A stretch of DNA of 5,099 bases from Thermoleophilia bacterium (lineage in GTDB: Bacteria; Actinomycetota; Thermoleophilia; Gaiellales; Gaiellaceae): assembly GCA_025927435.1 (NCBI GenBank), contig JAICLM010000168.1, forward strand, positions 1-5,099, given 5' to 3'. Within the stretch, counting starts at the first letter, position 1. Each line of letters begins with the position of its first letter. A program made the translations under genes and the position numbers. Below the pieces are notes generated by a model. That model saw only the letters and a program-made list of their open reading frames with translations, ran no database searches and was not told the DNA's origin. Positions 1 through 5,099 of this stretch are shown piece by piece.

Positions 1-425
1 CGCTCGAGCAGCTCGTCGCGGTTCACGATGCGATAGCGGGGCACGAGCCCCGTCTCGCGCAGCGCGTCGTACAGCTTTCCCTTGCTGATCGCGATCGCGA
101 CGAGGCCCGGGGGCGGCAGCAGCGTCGGCACCGGGAACTCGCGGCCGCTCCAGAAGAGCACCTCCGCTTCGGGGCCGACGAGCGCCGCGTCGATCCGCTC
201 CCGCTCGCAGATGTCCGCGACAAGCTCGGCGTAGCCCGGATCGCCCGGCTGCGAGACGCGGTAGACGCGGTCGTACAGGCCTTCGTAGAAGCCGTACCAG
301 TTGCCGCCGCGGTCGGCTCCCACGAGCGTCGCGTCGGAGAACGCGGTGCTCGCGCGCAGGGAGCGGGCAATGGCTCTCGGCGTCACGCCGCAGGCGCCCG
401 TGACGAGGATGTTCAGCGGCGCCAC
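1..425 (-). CDS. ATP-grasp family protein, N-terminal part (3' end beyond window)
   Basis: About 141 codons are visible, from a GTG at 423-425 to the window edge. The protein opens with a Rossmann-like strand and glycine-rich turn (NILVTGACGVTPRAIARSLR, residues 5-24). A second strand (ATLVGADRGGNW, 32-43), a helix with 'ICERERIDAALVGPEAEVLF' (72-91) and 'ISKGKLYDALRETGLVPRY' (113-131) follow. That order matches the pre-ATP-grasp domain of carbamoyl-phosphate-synthase-large-subunit-like ATP-grasp proteins: nucleotide-fold strand, 'iDaviP..e' strand, then 'DK..ly..L...Glp.P'. Such enzymes join a carboxylate to an amine or similar nucleophile through an acyl-phosphate; this substrate is unknown. 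The ATP-binding and catalytic part lies outside the window, so activity cannot be judged. The GTG start keeps the first strand intact and has GGAG 3 bases upstream, which is closer than usual. It follows the sugar transferase stop by 25 bases, so it is probably co-transcribed. An SDR epimerase is the alternative, but the TGxxGxxG motif is incomplete and the later motifs fit ATP-grasp better. Confidence 0.72.
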   Translation of the reverse strand, partial: MAPLNILVTGACGVTPRAIARSLRASTAFSDATLVGADRGGNWYGFYEGLYDRVYRVSQPGDPGYAELVADICERERIDAALVGPEAEVLFWSGREFPVPTLLPPPGLVAIAISKGKLYDALRETGLVPRYRIVNRDELLE

Positions 426-428
426 AGG

Positions 429-432
429 CTCC
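429..432 (-). promoter_or_regulatory. Possible ribosome binding site for the ATP-grasp gene
   Basis: On the minus strand GGAG lies 3 bases before the GTG at 423-425. The spacing is short for a Shine-Dalgarno site, so it supports this start only weakly. No ATG, GTG or TTG codon lies in frame in the gap after the preceding gene. The next in-frame GTG downstream would remove the first beta strand. Confidence 0.4.
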
Positions 433-450
433 GAGGATAGCCCCGGTTCC

Positions 451-1035
451 TCACGGCTCCGACTTCCAACCTCCCGTCTCCCCCTTGTACGTGCCGGTGA
501 AGAGGACGAACGGGGTCCGGGCGAGGATCCGCAGGTCGACGAGCGCCGAGCGGTGCTCGACATACCAGACGTCGAGCTCGATCCGGTCCGCCCACGGGAG
601 CGACGCCCGGCCGTTCACCTGCGCCCAGCCGGTGATACCCGGCTTCACGTCGAGACGGTGCCGCTGGCGCTCGTCGTACTCCTCGACCTGATAGCGCAGC
701 GTCGGCCGCGGGCCGATCACGCTCATCTCGCCGCGGACGACGTTCCAGAGCTGCGGCAGCTCGTCGAGCGACAGCTTGCGGAGCACCCGGCCGGTCCGTG
801 TGATCCGCGTGTCACCGCGGTTGACCGAGAGCCCGGCTCCCATCGTCTCGGCGCCGACGACCATCGTGCGCAGCTTGAGCAGCTCGAAGTCGACGCCGTC
901 GCGGCCGACGCGCGTCTGCCGGTAGAGGACAGGGCCGCCGTCCTCGAGCTTGATCGCGAGGGCGGCCAGCGCGAGAAGCGGTGAGGCCAGCACGAGCGCC
1001 GAGCCTGCGAGCGCGACGTCCGCCGCACGATTCAC
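451..1035 (-). CDS. Bacterial sugar transferase (monotopic phosphoglycosyl transferase, PglC/WcaJ-C type)
   Basis: This 194-residue protein belongs to the bacterial sugar transferase family (Pfam PF02397). Members transfer a phospho-sugar from a nucleotide sugar to undecaprenyl phosphate at the inner membrane face, starting a surface glycan repeat unit. Residues 4-28 form a hydrophobic segment with Ser18-Pro19 in the middle, the helix break that gives PglC its re-entrant, one-leaflet topology. Then come KLRTM (54-58), LDELPQLWNVVRGEMSVIGP (90-109, with the catalytic Asp-Glu pair at 91-92), GPRP (108-111) and PGITGWAQVNGR (132-143). The length matches the minimal single-domain class; the extra N-terminal domains of WcaJ or WbaP are absent. 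The start is the GTG at 1033-1035. It overlaps the glycosyltransferase stop as GTGA, has GGGGAG 5 bases upstream, and puts the family's usual 'xxRxxDxxLA' opening at the N-terminus. The frame is open for about 1 kb further upstream, but that stretch is an out-of-frame Arg/Ala-rich reading of the glycosyltransferase gene. The sugar transferred cannot be read from sequence. Confidence 0.93.
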   Translation of the reverse strand: MNRAADVALAGSALVLASPLLALAALAIKLEDGGPVLYRQTRVGRDGVDFELLKLRTMVVGAETMGAGLSVNRGDTRITRTGRVLRKLSLDELPQLWNVVRGEMSVIGPRPTLRYQVEEYDERQRHRLDVKPGITGWAQVNGRASLPWADRIELDVWYVEHRSALVDLRILARTPFVLFTGTYKGETGGWKSEP

Positions 1036-2129
1036 GCGAGCTCCCCGCGCTGCGGTGCCCACGTCGCGGGGACGCCTCGCCGCAGGTAGTTCCAGAGCGC
1101 GACCACGGTCGCCCAGGTGATGAGGACGTAGTAGCGGGCAATCCCGACGCCGGCGAGCGCCGCCGCGAGCAGCCCGAGCTGGAGACCCAGAAAGACCGCG
1201 TAGACCGCTCCGTGGCCGAGCAGCGCGATCGAGCCGGCGAGCAGGATCAGATGGAGCAGGCCGCTCGCGTACCGGAGATGCCGGTGGGAGAGGAGCGCGA
1301 GGAGGTAGCCGAGACTCTGGCCGCGCAGCATGCGCCCCCGCAGGACGATCAGCCACGAGTGCTCGAACATCCGCACCTTGCGCCGGTACTCGCTCTCGTT
1401 CGTGGGCGTCGGCCGCTCGAACGCGAGAGCGTCCGGCTCGTACACCGCGCGGCGGCCACGCTGCACCATGAGGTACGGGAGCGAGAGGTCGTGCCCGAAG
1501 CGGGGATCGACCTCCGCGTAGTCGGAGCGGAGAAGCGCGTAGACCGCGCCGTTGCCGGCCGTCACCGAGCCGAGCCGCGACTCTCCCTCCCGCGTCACGA
1601 GCTCGTAGCGCCAGTACACGCCCTCCTTGTTCGAGCCGTCGGGCGCCTCCAGCCGCAGGCGGCCGCAGACGTACGCCACCTGCGGATCGGCGAAGTTGCG
1701 GACGAGCTTGCGCAAGGCATCGGGCGCCCAGGTCGCGTTCGCGTCGGAGAAGGCGACGACCTCCGCCGCCGTCGTCCGCACCGCCGCGTCCTGCGCCGCG
1801 ACCTTGCCGCCCCGCGGGTTCCGGATCACCCGGGCGCCCGCCGCCTCCGCGAGCTCCTCCGTCCGGTCGGTGGAGGCGTCGGACGTGACCACGATCTCCA
1901 GCAGCTCCGGGGGATAGTCGAGCGCGCGGAGGTTGTCGAGCCGGCGCTCGATCGAGCCCTCCTCGTTGTACGCGGTCACGATGACCGCGACGGAGGGCAG
2001 GTAGGCGTCGTCGAGTGCGACGCGCCGCGTGTGGACGCGCGCGGCGAGCGCGACGGTGGCCGGGTAGAGCACGTGCGTCCACGCGAGCGCGGCCAGCGAG
2101 CCCCAGAAGAGGACGAGAGCCGCGATCAT
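1032..2129 (-). CDS. Membrane-associated family 2 glycosyltransferase
   Basis: A 365-residue GT2 (GT-A fold) inverting glycosyltransferase, probably extending a lipid-linked or nascent surface polysaccharide on the cytoplasmic side. An N-terminal hydrophobic segment (2-30) precedes the catalytic domain. That domain shows PSVAVIVTAYNEEGSIERRL (45-64), the nucleotide-binding VTSDASTDRT (81-90), and FSDANATW (127-134), where DAN at 129-131 takes the place of DxD. It continues with GNGAVYALLR (192-201), FGHDLSLPY (211-219, Asp214 the likely catalytic base) and YRRKVRM (248-254), at the place of the Q/R-xx-RW motif of processive GT2 enzymes. Residues from about 285 to 347 hold two or three membrane helices. 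This layout resembles EPS-type GT2 proteins. Donor and acceptor are unknown, and processivity is uncertain because the QxxRW motif is degenerate. The ATG at 2127-2129 is the first start after an in-frame stop and has no clear Shine-Dalgarno. The preceding hydrolase gene ends 33 bases upstream, and the stop overlaps the sugar transferase start. Confidence 0.92.
   Translation of the reverse strand: MIAALVLFWGSLAALAWTHVLYPATVALAARVHTRRVALDDAYLPSVAVIVTAYNEEGSIERRLDNLRALDYPPELLEIVVTSDASTDRTEELAEAAGARVIRNPRGGKVAAQDAAVRTTAAEVVAFSDANATWAPDALRKLVRNFADPQVAYVCGRLRLEAPDGSNKEGVYWRYELVTREGESRLGSVTAGNGAVYALLRSDYAEVDPRFGHDLSLPYLMVQRGRRAVYEPDALAFERPTPTNESEYRRKVRMFEHSWLIVLRGRMLRGQSLGYLLALLSHRHLRYASGLLHLILLAGSIALLGHGAVYAVFLGLQLGLLAAALAGVGIARYYVLITWATVVALWNYLRRGVPATWAPQRGELA
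1041..1046 (-). promoter_or_regulatory. Shine-Dalgarno site deciding the sugar transferase GTG start
   Basis: GGGGAG on the minus strand lies 5 bases before the GTG at 1035, inside the last codons of the glycosyltransferase gene. With the GTGA stop/start overlap it indicates translational coupling of the two genes. Confidence 0.65.
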
Positions 2130-2140
2130 CGCGGGAGAAC

Positions 2141-2150
2141 GCTAGCTAGC
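2141..2150. repeat. 10-bp perfect palindrome GCTAGCTAGC between hydrolase and glycosyltransferase genes
   Basis: GCTAGCTAGC reads identically on both strands and lies in the 33-base gap, 11 bases before the glycosyltransferase ATG. It contains two CTAG tetramers, and a third overlaps the hydrolase stop at 2163-2166. It supplies the stop that closes the glycosyltransferase frame upstream. A TAGCGT within or beside it resembles an actinobacterial -10 box. No function can be assigned. Confidence 0.35.
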
Positions 2151-2162
2151 CACGCGGTCGGG

Positions 2163-3641
2163 CTAGTTGCCCCAGGGGCCGAAGCGCCCGGCGCGCGGAA
2201 CCGTGAGCGAGAAAGGAAGCGACTTGCCGGAACCGGGCGCGATCGCCCGCAACCAGTCGCGCTTCGCTGCCCTCACCTTCAGCGTCGCCCGGTAGATGCC
2301 GCTGCCGTTGGCGACGACGTACGCGACCGTCTTCCACCGCCCGCTCTTGCCGTGCCGGAGCTGGACGGTGACGCGTTCCTTGTCGCTTGTCGCGTCACGC
2401 CCCCAGACGCTCACGGTCGAGCCGTGGCGGTACGCCACGAACGGGAACCGGAAGGCGGTGCGCATCGGCTTGGGCCGTGCGCTCGTCAGCGAGGACGAAT
2501 GGAAGTAGAGACCGCTCTGGTAAGGACTCGGGCTTGGACGATCCTGCAGGTCGAACCAGGTGACGAGCGAGACGCCCGCGAGCCACATCTGGTGCAGGGA
2601 CTCGGCCGTCCAGCGGGCCGCGAGCCCCATCGGTGCCGCGTGCGGCCTCGGCGGCCTGCTGTCCCACCCGAACTCCGTCACCCAGAATTTCACCGGGCGG
2701 GACGAGACGATGTGGTGCAGCCGCTTGCCCGCCTTCAGCAGCGCCCGCATCTCCGGCAGATCGCCGAGCTCGACGTCGTCGGGATGCTTCGCGTGGCCGA
2801 AGGGGCCCCCGAACGTGTACGGGTGGTGCGACCAGACGTCGAAGTGGACGGCGTTGTGGCAGGTCGAGTGCGGATGCGATCCCTTCGAGAGACAGAGCAG
2901 CGACCGCATGAAGGTGAGCGGTGAGACCGAGTACCACTTCTGCTTCTTGCTCTTCGGGTGACCGAACGGGTCGAGCGCGCCTGCGACCACCACGTTCGAC
3001 CCGTCGACCCCGTGCACGGCATTCGCGAACGCGTTCACCATCCCCCGGTAGGCGCTCGCGCTGACGGGCCCGAGATCGAGGCTCAGATTGGGCTCGTTCC
3101 AGACCTGGAAGACGTGTTCGGCGGGGAGGCCGCCGGTGCCGTCGTAGTGACGGGCAAGCGCCTTGGCAAAGGCGCCGAGCTCGGAAGCCTTCGGGATTCC
3201 CGCGAGCGCGGGCTTGGGCCGTTTCGCATACGCCCAGCGCGGGATGCCGACGACGTTCAGGATCGGGGTTACGCGCGCAGACGCTGCCGCTGCGACCGTC
3301 GCATCCATCCCGGCCCAGGAGTAGCCCGGTGACGCTGGGTCGTCGGCGACGAAGCCGGCGGGCCGGGTGCGAGGCGCGATCGCCTGCCACGGCACCTCGA
3401 TCCGCACAAATTTCGCACCCGCAGAGCGGGACAGCGCGAAGGCCGTCTCCCGCTGCGCGCTGTTGAAGAGCATGGGGTCGACGAGCCCGGTCACCAGCGG
3501 CGCAGTGCCCGGGGTCGAGTACGTGCGTGCAGCTTGCGAGCGTGCTCCACGCTGAGAGCTCGCGAAACCGGCCGACACGATCACGGCCGCTAGGCACATC
3601 GTGACGACCCCAACGGCCAGGTAACGAGCAGTGGCCCCCAC
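2163..3641 (-). CDS. Secreted clan GH-A glycoside hydrolase with C-terminal beta domain (tandem copy 1)
   Basis: A 492-residue protein with an N-terminal signal or anchor (basic Arg6, hydrophobic 8-27), so it likely acts outside the membrane. The TIM-barrel catalytic region spans about 50-400. Clan GH-A hallmarks are VWNEPN (180-185) with Glu183 as probable acid/base, and WVTEFGW (320-326) with Glu323 as probable nucleophile. DVWSHHPY (268-275), between them, is typical of GH5/GH39-like barrels. Retaining hydrolysis of a beta-linked polysaccharide is expected; the exact family and substrate are open. Cys250 and Cys261 flank a short His-rich loop and are kept in the paralogue upstream, so a disulfide is plausible. 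Residues about 405-480 look like a small beta-sandwich, with Trp and Gly landmarks (VSVWGRD, NGSGIY, DWLRA, PGSGKSL). The GTG at 3639-3641 is the first start after an in-frame stop and has no Shine-Dalgarno; an ATG at codon 15 would leave a very short signal. Next to glycan-assembly genes, trimming or release of the polymer is likely, as for PslG (inference). Confidence 0.88.
   Translation of the reverse strand: MGATARYLAVGVVTMCLAAVIVSAGFASSQRGARSQAARTYSTPGTAPLVTGLVDPMLFNSAQRETAFALSRSAGAKFVRIEVPWQAIAPRTRPAGFVADDPASPGYSWAGMDATVAAAASARVTPILNVVGIPRWAYAKRPKPALAGIPKASELGAFAKALARHYDGTGGLPAEHVFQVWNEPNLSLDLGPVSASAYRGMVNAFANAVHGVDGSNVVVAGALDPFGHPKSKKQKWYSVSPLTFMRSLLCLSKGSHPHSTCHNAVHFDVWSHHPYTFGGPFGHAKHPDDVELGDLPEMRALLKAGKRLHHIVSSRPVKFWVTEFGWDSRPPRPHAAPMGLAARWTAESLHQMWLAGVSLVTWFDLQDRPSPSPYQSGLYFHSSSLTSARPKPMRTAFRFPFVAYRHGSTVSVWGRDATSDKERVTVQLRHGKSGRWKTVAYVVANGSGIYRATLKVRAAKRDWLRAIAPGSGKSLPFSLTVPRAGRFGPWGN
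2377..2407. repeat. 31-bp identical segment shared by the two hydrolase genes (copy 1)
   Basis: This stretch is identical base for base to 3925-3955 and encodes the GRDATSDKE region at the start of the C-terminal domain. It is the longest identical run I found between the paralogues and supports a tandem duplication, possibly with local gene conversion. Confidence 0.8.
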
Positions 3642-3649
3642 CGCCGGAC

Positions 3650-3655
3650 AAGCTA
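3650..3655 (-). promoter_or_regulatory. Candidate -10 box (TAGCTT) for a leaderless hydrolase transcript
   Basis: TAGCTT on the minus strand fits the actinobacterial TAnnnT -10 pattern. It ends 8 bases before the GTG start at 3641, so transcription from it would begin at or next to the start codon. That would agree with the missing Shine-Dalgarno. No good -35 hexamer lies 17 bases upstream. A GGAACT (3678-3683), like an ECF sigma -35, lies upstream at a spacing that suits neither class well. This is speculative. Confidence 0.25.
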
Positions 3656-3675
3656 TCCGCGATCGAGATCGCTTG

Positions 3676-3695
3676 GGAGTTCCTTTTCGGACTCC
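3676..3695. repeat. Small hairpin with one bulged base in the 99-base gap between the hydrolases
   Basis: GGAGT-T-CC, a five-base loop and GG-ACTCC can pair over 7 base pairs with one bulged T. In the transcribed (minus) direction the loop is GAAAA and no T-run follows, so it is not a standard intrinsic terminator. It could act as an operator, an mRNA processing or attenuation element, or be chance. A second shorter inverted repeat (GGTCG/CGACC, 3710-3725) lies beside it. Confidence 0.35.
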
Positions 3696-3740
3696 TTACA
3701 GCTGCGCCGGGTCGTCACCGCGACCGACCTCGCTGCTCAG

Positions 3741-5099
3741 CTACCCGCGCGAGAGCGAGAACGCGAGCGACTTCCCGGACCCGGGAGCGACGGCGCGAAG
3801 CCAGTCCTTCTTCGACGCCTCGAGCTTGAGCTTCGCCCTGAAGATGCCGGATCCGTTCGACCGCACGAGGGCGACCTTCCGCCACGCTCCGTGCCTGCCG
3901 TGCCGGCGCTGGACGGTCACGACCTCCTTGTCGCTTGTCGCGTCACGCCCCCAGAGGCTGACGGTCGAGCGGTGGAGGTAGGCGACGAAGGGGAAGCGGA
4001 ACGCCGTGCGCACCGGTTTCGGCCGGGCTCCTTCGACGGACGCCGACCGGAAGTACAAGCCGCTCTGGTAGTAGCTCGGCGGAGGTAGGTCGTCGAGCAG
4101 GAACCAGGTCACGAGCGAGACGCCTGAAAGCCACATCTGGTGCAGCGATTCGGCCGTCCAGCGGGCGGCGCGGCCGAGGGAAGGGGAATGCTTTCGGGGC
4201 GGGTTGGTGTTCCAGCCGAACTCGGTGACCCAGAACTGGACCCGGTTCGCCGACTCCACGTGGCCGAGCCGCACGCCGGCCTTCAGGAGCGCTCGCATCT
4301 TCGGCAGGTCGCCGAGCTCGACGTCCCCCCGCACCTTGGCGCGCGCGAACGGACCGCCGTGCGAGTACGGATGGTGGGACCAGACATCGAACTGGATCGA
4401 GGCGTGGCACGTCGAATGCGGATGCGACCCTTTCGAGAGGCACAGCACCGAGCGCATGAAGTCCAGCGGCGGAGTCGAGTACCACTCCCGGTTCTTGCTC
4501 TTCTTGTGACCGTACGGGTCGAGCCCACCCGCGATCACGAGATTCGCGGGGTCGACGGCGTGCACGGCAGCGGCGACGGCATTGACCATGTCGCGGTACT
4601 TGCTCGCGCTGACGGGGCTCATGTCGAGGCTGAGGTTCGGCTCGTTCCAGACCTGGAACACGTGCTCGGCCGGCACTCCAGGAGCGAGGCCGTCGTAATG
4701 CGTCGCGAGTGCCTTCGCGAAGTCGCCCAGTTCCGCGACGTTCGGCGAACCGCCGTTCACGGAGGTCGGCGGAGTGTCGTACGCCCAGCCGGGCGGAGTC
4801 AGGAGGTCGAGGATCGGTGTCAGGCCGGCGGACTCGGCGGCATTCACCACGGCGTCAAGGCTGCCCCACGAGTAGCCGGGTGACGTCGGATCCGTCGGCA
4901 CGAACCCGGCGGGCCGCGTGGCGGGCGCGACGCTGCGCCAGTTGACGGTCAGGCGAACGTAGGTCGCGCCGGCAGCTCGCGTCCGCGCAAACGCCGCCAC
5001 CGTCTGATTCCCGCCGAAGAGGATCGGGTCGGCGATCGCCGTCGCCAGAGGCGTTGTCGCCGGCGTCGAGTACGTGCGTATGCGGTCGACTCTCTGGGC
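3741..5099 (-). CDS. Clan GH-A glycoside hydrolase, tandem paralogue copy 2 (5' end beyond window)
   Basis: The reading frame is open to the window edge and gives 452 residues. Counting from the first visible residue, the 'RTYSTP' opening at 8-13 aligns with residues 39-44 of the neighbouring hydrolase, so roughly 30 residues including the signal peptide are missing. The GTG at 4998-5000 is internal: the 33 residues before it align with the neighbour and contain the first barrel strand. Catalytic landmarks are VWNEPN (150-155, Glu153 acid/base), DVWSHHPY (238-245) and WVTEFGW (290-296, Glu293 nucleophile). The Cys220/Cys231 pair and the C-terminal beta domain (about 375-450) are also kept. 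By eye about two thirds of positions match the neighbour, with a single one-residue insertion near 'YDGLAPG'; the C-terminus stops earlier, at SLSRG. It is probably an exported retaining hydrolase acting on a beta-linked glycan, first of the five genes visible in the presumed operon. The substrate is unknown, and loops near the active site differ from the neighbour's. Confidence 0.86.
   Translation of the reverse strand, partial: AQRVDRIRTYSTPATTPLATAIADPILFGGNQTVAAFARTRAAGATYVRLTVNWRSVAPATRPAGFVPTDPTSPGYSWGSLDAVVNAAESAGLTPILDLLTPPGWAYDTPPTSVNGGSPNVAELGDFAKALATHYDGLAPGVPAEHVFQVWNEPNLSLDMSPVSASKYRDMVNAVAAAVHAVDPANLVIAGGLDPYGHKKSKNREWYSTPPLDFMRSVLCLSKGSHPHSTCHASIQFDVWSHHPYSHGGPFARAKVRGDVELGDLPKMRALLKAGVRLGHVESANRVQFWVTEFGWNTNPPRKHSPSLGRAARWTAESLHQMWLSGVSLVTWFLLDDLPPPSYYQSGLYFRSASVEGARPKPVRTAFRFPFVAYLHRSTVSLWGRDATSDKEVVTVQRRHGRHGAWRKVALVRSNGSGIFRAKLKLEASKKDWLRAVAPGSGKSLAFSLSRG
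3925..3955. repeat. 31-bp identical segment shared by the two hydrolase genes (copy 2)
   Basis: Second copy of the segment at 2377-2407, in the same position of the paralogous gene and in the same orientation. The spacing of 1548 bases is close to one gene length plus the 99-base gap. Confidence 0.8.

Noticed and set aside
1..425. NAD-dependent epimerase/SDR reading of the partial gene
   Set aside because: The TGxxGxxG motif is incomplete (TGACGVTP), and the downstream 'IDAALVGPEAE' and 'SKGKLYDALRETGLVP' segments follow the ATP-grasp pattern.
301..984. 227-residue open frame on the plus strand
   Set aside because: It is antisense to the sugar transferase and ATP-grasp genes, with low-complexity Arg/Asp/Pro composition and no family match by eye.
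981..2924. 647-residue open frame on the plus strand
   Set aside because: It lies antisense to three well-supported genes, spans their junctions, is Arg/Glu/Pro-rich with no recognisable domain, and is the expected shadow of GC-rich codon use.
3676..3725. Rho-independent terminator between the two hydrolases
   Set aside because: The inverted repeats are short and no T-run follows either of them in the transcribed direction.
4140..4883. 247-residue open frame on the plus strand
   Set aside because: It is antisense to the core of the upstream hydrolase and has no recognisable domain. A similar antisense frame over the paralogous gene reflects the shared protein sequence on the other strand.
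1..5099. CRISPR array, tRNA/rRNA gene, insertion sequence or prophage part
   Set aside because: No regularly spaced short repeats, no cloverleaf or rRNA-like stretch, and no transposase or integrase motif was seen. The only sizeable repeat is the tandem hydrolase pair.

Overview
The window is GC-rich and carries five genes, all on the minus strand and tightly packed, so they look like part of one operon read from high to low coordinates. Two genes run off the edges. The high GC, the frequent GTG starts (three of the four visible starts) and the Ala/Arg/Gly-rich proteins suggest an actinobacterial-type genome. A deep-branching soil actinomycete such as a member of Thermoleophilia is my guess, but no marker gene here settles it.

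Layout in transcription order. (1) 5099..3741: a secreted-type clan GH-A glycoside hydrolase whose N-terminus lies beyond the window. (2) 3641..2163: a close tandem paralogue, complete, with an N-terminal signal or anchor segment. (3) 2129..1032: a membrane-anchored family 2 glycosyltransferase. (4) 1035..451: a small bacterial sugar transferase of the PglC/WcaJ-C type (monotopic phosphoglycosyl transferase), overlapping the previous gene by 4 bases. (5) 425..1: the start of a protein with the N-terminal part of an ATP-grasp ligase of the carbamoyl-phosphate-synthase-like type.

The set reads as part of a surface-glycan or exopolysaccharide locus. The sugar transferase would place the first phospho-sugar on undecaprenyl phosphate, the glycosyltransferase would extend the chain, and the two exported hydrolases would trim, release or remodel the polymer. 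This is analogous in layout to the hydrolase PslG in the Psl exopolysaccharide cluster. The ATP-grasp protein could add an amide- or peptide-linked decoration or make a precursor, but its catalytic domain is outside the window. The operon-level role is inference from family assignments and gene order.

The only gaps are 25 bases (426-450), 33 bases (2130-2162) and 99 bases (3642-3740). The last holds a weak candidate promoter and two small inverted repeats. No tRNA, rRNA, CRISPR array or insertion sequence was seen. The long open frames on the plus strand look like GC-bias shadows of the minus-strand genes. The most noteworthy points are the diverged tandem hydrolase pair at the head of a glycan-assembly operon and the ATP-grasp gene at its downstream end.
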